In this document: piece by piece, positions 59,294 through 64,000 of the stretch
Numbering within the stretch: the stretch's first letter is position 1
Layout: the number at the start of each line of letters is the position of its first letter
Origin: CAITJF01 sp032654645
GTDB lineage: Bacteria; Pseudomonadota; Gammaproteobacteria; Burkholderiales; Gallionellaceae
Assembly: GCA_032654645.1 (NCBI GenBank)
Contig: JAULAW010000015.1
Location: 558,001 to 622,000, forward strand
DNA length: 64,000 bases
Direction of reading: 5' to 3'
Made by a program: the position numbers and the translations under genes
The notes under the pieces: model-generated
What the model saw: the letters and a program-made list of their open reading frames with translations, nothing else
The model's database searches: none
Told to the model about the DNA's origin: nothing

Positions 59294-60079
59294 ATGTCCA
59301 CCCATCATTTTTCTCCGCCGCGCCTGAGCCTGCGCTTCATCCCCATCTGGCGGCGCCACTTTCTGGTGTGGAGGAAGGTTGCCGCCACCTCCATCATCGG
59401 CCATCTGGCCGATCCGGTCATCTATTTGCTGGGGCTGGGCTACGGCCTTGGCAGCCTGCTGCCGGAGATGGGCGGCACTTCCTATATGGTGTTCCTCGCC
59501 GCCGGGACGGTGTGCTACAGCACCATGAACAGCGCCAGCTTCGAGGCGCTGTATTCCGGCTTCGCGCGCATGCACGAGCAGCGCACGTGGGAGGCCATTC
59601 TCAATACGCCGGTCACGCTGGATGATGTCGTGCTGGCGGAAATCCTGTGGGCGGCGAGCAAAAGCCTGATGGCGGGAATGGCGGTGATCCTGGTGATCTG
59701 GCTGCTTGGGCTGTCGCATTCGTGGCTGTCGCTGTGGCTGATTCCGCTGGCGCTGCTGGTCGGGCTGTGCTTTGCAGCCATCGGCCTGATCATGACCGCG
59801 CTGGCGCCAAGTTATGATTTTTTCATGTACTACTTCACGCTGGTGATTACGCCCATGATGTTATTATGCGGGGTGTTTTTTCCGGTTTCGCAACTGCCGG
59901 CCTTGCTGCAAACCGTGTCGCTGATTTTGCCGTTATCGCATGCGGTAGATATCGCCAGACCCCTGATGAATGGCGCGTTGCCGCATGGTGTGTTGCTGCA
60001 TACAAGTGTGTTGTCGGCATATGCCGCAGCCGGATTTTATGTGTCGCTGGTATTATTCCGGCGCAGGTTGTCGAAGTAA
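59294..60079 (+). CDS. ABC-2 type permease (NodJ-like)
   Basis: 261 residues, about six transmembrane helices: 'GHLADPVIYLLGLGYGLGSLLPEMGGTSYMVFLAAGTVCYSTMNSASFE' and later 'YFTLVITPMMLLCGVFFPVSQLPALLQTVSLILPLSHAVDIARPLMNG', the ABC-2 signature. It pairs with the ATPase at 58234 to export an unknown substrate. NodJ-like by layout; related lipo-oligosaccharide exporters are possible. Confidence 0.92.
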   Translation: MSTHHFSPPRLSLRFIPIWRRHFLVWRKVAATSIIGHLADPVIYLLGLGYGLGSLLPEMGGTSYMVFLAAGTVCYSTMNSASFEALYSGFARMHEQRTWEAILNTPVTLDDVVLAEILWAASKSLMAGMAVILVIWLLGLSHSWLSLWLIPLALLVGLCFAAIGLIMTALAPSYDFFMYYFTLVITPMMLLCGVFFPVSQLPALLQTVSLILPLSHAVDIARPLMNGALPHGVLLHTSVLSAYAAAGFYVSLVLFRRRLSK

Positions 60080-60098
60080 GTCAAGGAGGAATAGGTTC

Positions 60099-60509
60099 AT
60101 GTTGTGGGTTAAAGCCTTCCATATCATTTTCGTCACCAGTTGGTTTGCCGGACTGTTCTACCTGCCGCGCATTTTTGTGAATCTGGCGATGGCCAAAGAA
60201 GAGGTTGAGCGCGAACGCTTGCTGCTGATGTCGCAAAAGCTGTATCGTTTCGTGACGCCCATCGCGGCATTGGCGTTGCTGTTCGGCTTCTGGCTGTGGC
60301 TGGGTTATGGCATTACCGGCGGGTGGATGCACATCAAGTTGCTGCTGGTCGTTTTACTTGTCGGCTACCATTTTTATTGCGGGCGCTTGCTCACCATGTT
60401 CAAGCAAGGGCTCAACACCCACAGCCATGTGTGGTACCGCTGGTTCAACGAGATTCCCGTCTTGCTGTTGATGGCCGTGGTGATCCTTGTTACCGTGAAG
60501 CCTTTCTGA
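60099..60509 (+). CDS. hemJ: Protoporphyrinogen oxidase HemJ
   Basis: 136 residues from ATG 60099 (AAGGAGGA upstream). 'MLWVKAFHIIFVTSWFAGLFYLPRIFVNLAM' and 'VTPIAALALLFGFWLWLGY', 'GWMHIKLLLVVLLVGYHFYCGRLL', 'RWFNEIPVLLLMAVVILVTVKPF' match HemJ, with conserved His in helix 1 and in the 'HIKLLLV' helix for heme. It oxidises protoporphyrinogen IX in heme synthesis, in the inner membrane. Normal length. Confidence 0.92.
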   Translation: MLWVKAFHIIFVTSWFAGLFYLPRIFVNLAMAKEEVERERLLLMSQKLYRFVTPIAALALLFGFWLWLGYGITGGWMHIKLLLVVLLVGYHFYCGRLLTMFKQGLNTHSHVWYRWFNEIPVLLLMAVVILVTVKPF

Positions 60510-60763
60510 ACGTGTCGTTAGGATGACTCGCCAAGCACCGCTTTCTGGAAGTTAAATTTTTCACCTCAGAACTTCTATCACCGAAGGCACCATGTTCAAC
60601 ATTCATGGAGCAAGTTCTTTTCTTGATAATTTGACAAGAAAAATGCACCCTCTCAACTTGGCTGGAAAAAGAACCATGAAGGCCATGGCCGTGGGCTGTG
60701 CAAAACAAATTAAGCGCACTGCCGAAAATAACCGCTTGATCCAACCCACCCATTTAGTCAATA

Positions 60764-62023
60764 ATGGAATCTGATTCCATATTCGACGAAACAATCATAG
60801 CTGTGCTGCCAAGAACACTCCAACCATCTCTCATGCTGGCAAGCCGCACATTCCCGGTCACTCTGCTGACAGGGCCACGCCAGGTGGGTAAAACAACTTT
60901 ACTGAACAGCGTTGCAGAGCCGGGGCGGGGCTATGTCACGCTGGACGATATGGATGCCAGAGCGCTGGCCGAATCCGACCCCGCATTGTTTCTGCAACGC
61001 TATCGTCCGCCCATCATTATCGACGAAGTGCAGTACGCGCCGAACCTGTTTAGCCAAATCAAACTCGTCGTCGATCGGAGCAAGAAAAACGGGCTATTCT
61101 GGTTGACCGGCTCACAAAAATTTCACCTCATGCGCTCAGTCACAGAAAGCCTCGCAGGGCGCGTCGCCATTCTCGAACTCAACGGTTTTTCACAGGCAGA
61201 AATTAACGGCCAGGCCGATCTGGCTTCTCCGTTCCTGCCCACAGAAGACTGGCTCAAGCAGGCGCGCCAACGCGCTTTCAGGATCGGATTAGACGCGCTC
61301 TACAAGAGAATCTGGCGGGGCAGCTATCCCAGATTGATTGCCGAGCCCGACATCCAGACCGACCTGTTTTACAGTTCGTATATCCAAACCTACATCCAGC
61401 GGGACATCAAAGAGATTATCAAGATCAGCAGCGAAAAAGCATTTTATAATTTCATCCGCGTCATCGCCGCGCGCACCAGCCAATTGCTCAATTATGCCGA
61501 CATCGCGCGCGATGTCGGTATCGACCAGAAAACCGCCAAGGCATGGCTTTCCGCATTGGAAGCGTCCGGTCTTGTTTATCTTTTGCAGCCCTACCATAAC
61601 AACCTGACCAACCGGCTTGTCAAAACACCCAAGCTCTATTTTCTGGATACTGGCCTGTGCGCCTTTCTCACCAAATGGTCAACTCCGCAAGCGCTCGAAG
61701 CCGGCGCCTTCTCCGGCGCGATCCTTGAAACATGGGTCGTATCCGAACTGCTGAAGAGTTACTGGTACAACGGCAAGACGCCTTATTTTTATTTTTATCG
61801 CGACAAAGACAAGAAAGAAATTGATCTCGTTATCGAACAAGACAATATCCTCTACCCAGTTGAAATCAAGAAATCCGCCACGCCCAGCCTGAGTGCCGCG
61901 AACAACTTTGGCCTGCTGGAAAAACTTGGTCAGCCCATCGGTAAAGGCGCCGTGCTGTGCTTGCGCCAAAAAGACATCCCGCTCTCGGCAAAGATTAATG
62001 CCATTCCTGTGGGCTATTTGTGA
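60764..62023 (+). CDS. ATPase with DUF4143 domain
   Basis: 419 residues. Walker A 'VTLLTGPRQVGKTTLLNSV', Walker B 'PPIIIDEVQYAPNLFSQI', sensor 'GLFWLTGSQKF'. The C-terminal DUF4143 half contains 'TSQLLNYADIARDVGIDQKTAKAWLSALEASGLVYLLQPYHNN' and 'YRDKDKKEIDLVIEQDNILYPVEIKKS', a nuclease-like D...ExK strand. Such proteins are common, often in mobile or conflict contexts. Function unknown. Intact. Confidence 0.9.
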   Translation: MESDSIFDETIIAVLPRTLQPSLMLASRTFPVTLLTGPRQVGKTTLLNSVAEPGRGYVTLDDMDARALAESDPALFLQRYRPPIIIDEVQYAPNLFSQIKLVVDRSKKNGLFWLTGSQKFHLMRSVTESLAGRVAILELNGFSQAEINGQADLASPFLPTEDWLKQARQRAFRIGLDALYKRIWRGSYPRLIAEPDIQTDLFYSSYIQTYIQRDIKEIIKISSEKAFYNFIRVIAARTSQLLNYADIARDVGIDQKTAKAWLSALEASGLVYLLQPYHNNLTNRLVKTPKLYFLDTGLCAFLTKWSTPQALEAGAFSGAILETWVVSELLKSYWYNGKTPYFYFYRDKDKKEIDLVIEQDNILYPVEIKKSATPSLSAANNFGLLEKLGQPIGKGAVLCLRQKDIPLSAKINAIPVGYL

Positions 62024-62077
62024 CCCATTCTTCTTTAACGTAACAGCGGCGGTAAGCCGCATTTGAAAAACATTCTC

Positions 62078-63220
62078 ATGATAAATTACTTTGCGTCCTG
62101 CCCGCGCGGCCTTGAAGCGGTGCTGGGTAACGAACTGGGTGCACTTGGCGCACAGGAGGTGCGCACCACAGACGGCGGGGTGCATTTCTCCGGCGACTGG
62201 TTGCTGGCCTACCGCGTCAACCTGCGCAGCCGCATTGCCAGCCGCGTGCTTTGGCGTGTGGCAATGAGCGATTACCGCAACGAACAGGATATTTTCGACA
62301 CGGTATATGCGCTGCCGTGGGGCGGATGGTTCGACGTATCGCGCACTATCCGCGTCAACGTGGCGGCGATCAAATGCCCGCTGAAAAGCCTGGATTTCAT
62401 CACGCTGAAGATAAAGGACGCGGTGTGCGACAAGTTCCGTGCCCTTACCGGCGAACGTCCCAGCGTGGATACCCATGCGCCGGACATCCGCATCCACGCT
62501 TTCCTCGAACACAGCCGCATGACGCTGTATGTGGACACCTCAGGCGATGCGCTGTTCAAACGCGGCGTGCGCCAGCACACCAACATTGCACCGTTGCGCG
62601 AAAACCTCGCGGCGGGCATTTTGTCCCTTGCAGGCTGGCAGCCCGGCACGCCGCTGCTCGACCCGATGTGCGGCAGCGGCACTTTCTTGATCGAAGCGGC
62701 GCAGATGTCGCTCAACATTGCGCCCGGCATAGGCCGCCACTTCGCCTTCGAGAAACTGAAAAATTTCGAGGCCGCCGCGTGGCAGAATATCCGCACAGAA
62801 GCGCAAGCGGCGCAACTTCCGGTGATACCGCTGCCGATATCTGGCAGCGATTTATACGGCGATGAACTCAAGGCGGCGCACCTCAACCTGGAGAATGCCG
62901 GGCTGCTTGAAGCGGTATCGCTCAAGCAGGCCAACGTGTTGGAAATATCGGCTCCGGCGGAACACGGCATATTGGTAGCGAACCTGCCCTACGGCGAACG
63001 CATGGGCGAACTGGATGAATTGGCCGAACTGTATCCGAAACTGGGCGATGCGCTGAAGAAGAAATTCGGCGGCTGGACAGCTTATCTGCTTACCTCAGAC
63101 AAGGCCATTCTGAAACTGATGCGCCTGTCCCCGTCCCGGCGCACCCCGTTGTTCAACGGCACCATCGAGTGCCGTTTGCTGGAATACAAAATCGTGTCAG
63201 GGAGCAACCGGCCGAAGTGA
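62078..63220 (+). CDS. THUMP-domain class I rRNA methyltransferase (RlmL-like)
   Basis: 380 residues from ATG 62078; a TTG at 62063 is an alternative. 'YFASCPRGLEAVLGNELGALGAQEV' is the usual N-terminus, a THUMP region follows (about residues 45-160), then the methylase core with 'PLLDPMCGSGTFLIEAA' (SAM site) and 'ILVANLPYGERMGEL' (NLPYG, base-flipping loop). It resembles the N-terminal half of E. coli RlmL, the m2G2445 23S rRNA enzyme. Site not proven. Confidence 0.9.
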   Translation: MINYFASCPRGLEAVLGNELGALGAQEVRTTDGGVHFSGDWLLAYRVNLRSRIASRVLWRVAMSDYRNEQDIFDTVYALPWGGWFDVSRTIRVNVAAIKCPLKSLDFITLKIKDAVCDKFRALTGERPSVDTHAPDIRIHAFLEHSRMTLYVDTSGDALFKRGVRQHTNIAPLRENLAAGILSLAGWQPGTPLLDPMCGSGTFLIEAAQMSLNIAPGIGRHFAFEKLKNFEAAAWQNIRTEAQAAQLPVIPLPISGSDLYGDELKAAHLNLENAGLLEAVSLKQANVLEISAPAEHGILVANLPYGERMGELDELAELYPKLGDALKKKFGGWTAYLLTSDKAILKLMRLSPSRRTPLFNGTIECRLLEYKIVSGSNRPK

Positions 63221-63302
63221 GGCGGGGTTGTGCAATGAACGCGACAGCAAAACTGAGAAACAAGTTTATGGCGAAGGATAGATGCGTGATTCGATAGCCC
63301 TC

Positions 63303-63386
63303 TCATTCATAATGAGTCCACATACGCAGGGCACGGACGGTTCTTTCTTTGGTAAAGACTTCATACACGATCCGGCGCTCATCAGC
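63303..63386 (-). pseudogene. C-terminal remnant of a small RelE/YoeB-type toxin
   Basis: Reading in the minus strand just beyond the cysC end: 'DERRIVYEVFTKERTVRALRMWTHYE' then stop. This matches the last strand of RelE/YoeB toxins (for example 'RLVYEV...VLAARYHY'). No N-terminal part remains, and cysC ends at the junction. A short fragment, so the match is tentative. Confidence 0.4.
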
Positions 63387-63978
63387 ACAATTGGAAGCGC
63401 TCGCGCAAATGTTCGACCATGCGCTCGACGCTTTCCGCAACGCTCAAAACAGAAGTATCCAAGGTAACGCCCGCATGTTCCGGCGCTTCGTAGGGGGCGG
63501 AAACACCCGTGAAATCGGGAATTTTCCCCGCCCTCGCCTTGGCGTAAAGCCCTTTGGGATCACGGTGCTCGCATTCGGAAATCGGTGTCGAAAGATGGGT
63601 CTCGACAAACCGGTCTTCACCGATAATCCGGCGCGCCATTTCGCGATCCTCCCGATAAGGCGAAATGAACGCGCTGATGGCGATCAGCCCGGCATCGTTA
63701 AAAAGCCGCGACACCTCGGCAACCCTCCGGATATTCTCCTTGCGCGCCTCCGGAGAAAAGCCAAGGTCGCGGCTAAGGCCGTGCCGGACATTGTCGCCAT
63801 CCAGCACATAACAGGCATACCCCCCCAAGATAAGCTCCTTCTCCAGCGCAAATGCCAGAGTAGATTTGCCGGCGCCGGAAAGGCCGGTCAGCCACACCGT
63901 GGCCGGCCTTTGACAGTAAAGTTTCGCGCGGTCCTCAGATGTTATACAGGTGTTATGCCAGGTCAGGTTTGTTGTCAT
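63382..63978 (-). CDS. cysC: Adenylylsulfate kinase
   Basis: 198 residues. 'ATVWLTGLSGAGKSTLAFALEKEL' (P-loop GLSGAGKS), 'CYVLDGDNVRHGLSRDLGFSPEARKENIRRVAEVSRLFNDAGLIAISAFISPYREDREMAR' and 'DPKGLYAKARAGKIPDFTGVSAPYEAPEHAGVTLDTS' are the APS kinase signatures. It phosphorylates APS to PAPS in sulfate activation. Complete gene. The 3' end abuts the toxin remnant. Confidence 0.96.
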   Translation of the reverse strand: MTTNLTWHNTCITSEDRAKLYCQRPATVWLTGLSGAGKSTLAFALEKELILGGYACYVLDGDNVRHGLSRDLGFSPEARKENIRRVAEVSRLFNDAGLIAISAFISPYREDREMARRIIGEDRFVETHLSTPISECEHRDPKGLYAKARAGKIPDFTGVSAPYEAPEHAGVTLDTSVLSVAESVERMVEHLRERFQLC

Positions 63979-64000
63979 CGTTCTTGCTCGTTATGGTTTT

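Noticed and set aside
60592..60774. Short frame of 60 residues before the DUF4143 ATPase
   Set aside because: No Shine-Dalgarno, no recognised features, and it overlaps the next start. The 60510-60763 gap is more likely a promoter region.

Overview
The window looks like a chromosome segment of a betaproteobacterium. The evidence is the gene repertoire (a choline-kinase-like homoserine kinase, a BPSS1780-type membrane protein, a DUF2782 protein, CtaA/COX15, HemJ, CysC) and proline/alanine-rich, GC-rich coding. The style recalls the Gallionellales/Nitrosomonadales, but I cannot fix the taxon without a search. No rRNA, tRNA or CRISPR array was seen.

Layout. (1) 1-9.8 kb: an ordered core-style operon on the + strand for a type II secretion / type IV pilus-like machine: GspF end, GspE, PilM-, PilN-, PilO- and PilP-like inner-membrane proteins, a lipoprotein secretin with TPR and cohesin-like parts, four pseudopilins, and a zinc-ribbon/HEAGH membrane protein. 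(2) 9.8-41.7 kb: a roughly 32-kb accessory island packed with mobile DNA and two candidate conflict/defence loci. (3) 41.7-64 kb: ordinary chromosome (uvrD, thrB, polA, ctaA, ABC exporter, hemJ, THUMP methyltransferase, cysC and others) interspersed with several families of palindromic repeats.

The island contains a minus-strand operon of five genes (17326 to 10827), each overlapping the next by 4 bp: two proteins of unknown family, a 936-residue protein joining a KGGVGR-type ParA-like ATPase to a second AAA/ORC-like ATPase, a third unknown protein, and an NPPY adenine-type DNA methyltransferase. It also contains a lower-GC plus-strand locus (20683-25208) with a small HTH protein, a helical protein, an orotate phosphoribosyltransferase-like protein, a fusion of a class III nucleotide cyclase domain to a type-2 OMP decarboxylase, and a second OMP decarboxylase of a different type. 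This pairing of UMP-forming enzymes with a nucleotide cyclase is the most unusual feature of the window and may be a pyrimidine-nucleotide signalling or defence system (inference).

The mobile DNA is nested. An IS66 element is interrupted in tnpC by a recombinase-in-trio (RIT) element, whose first recombinase gene is interrupted by an IS701-like element. Both host genes can be rejoined in frame after removing the insertions. A second, decayed RIT-like element (17516-20412) is interrupted by an IS1595 element with an 8-bp target duplication and by an IS4-type remnant. A complete IS4-type element with 9-bp target duplications lies at 35251-36834. A Tn7-like tnsA-tnsB-tnsC-tniQ operon (41522 to 37033) ends the island immediately upstream of uvrD; its tnsB reads across a frameshift in a five-G run.

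In the chromosomal part, one palindromic repeat family has been inserted in frame into both uvrD and polA, and REP-like GCGCAGGC repeats surround a decayed REP-associated transposase.
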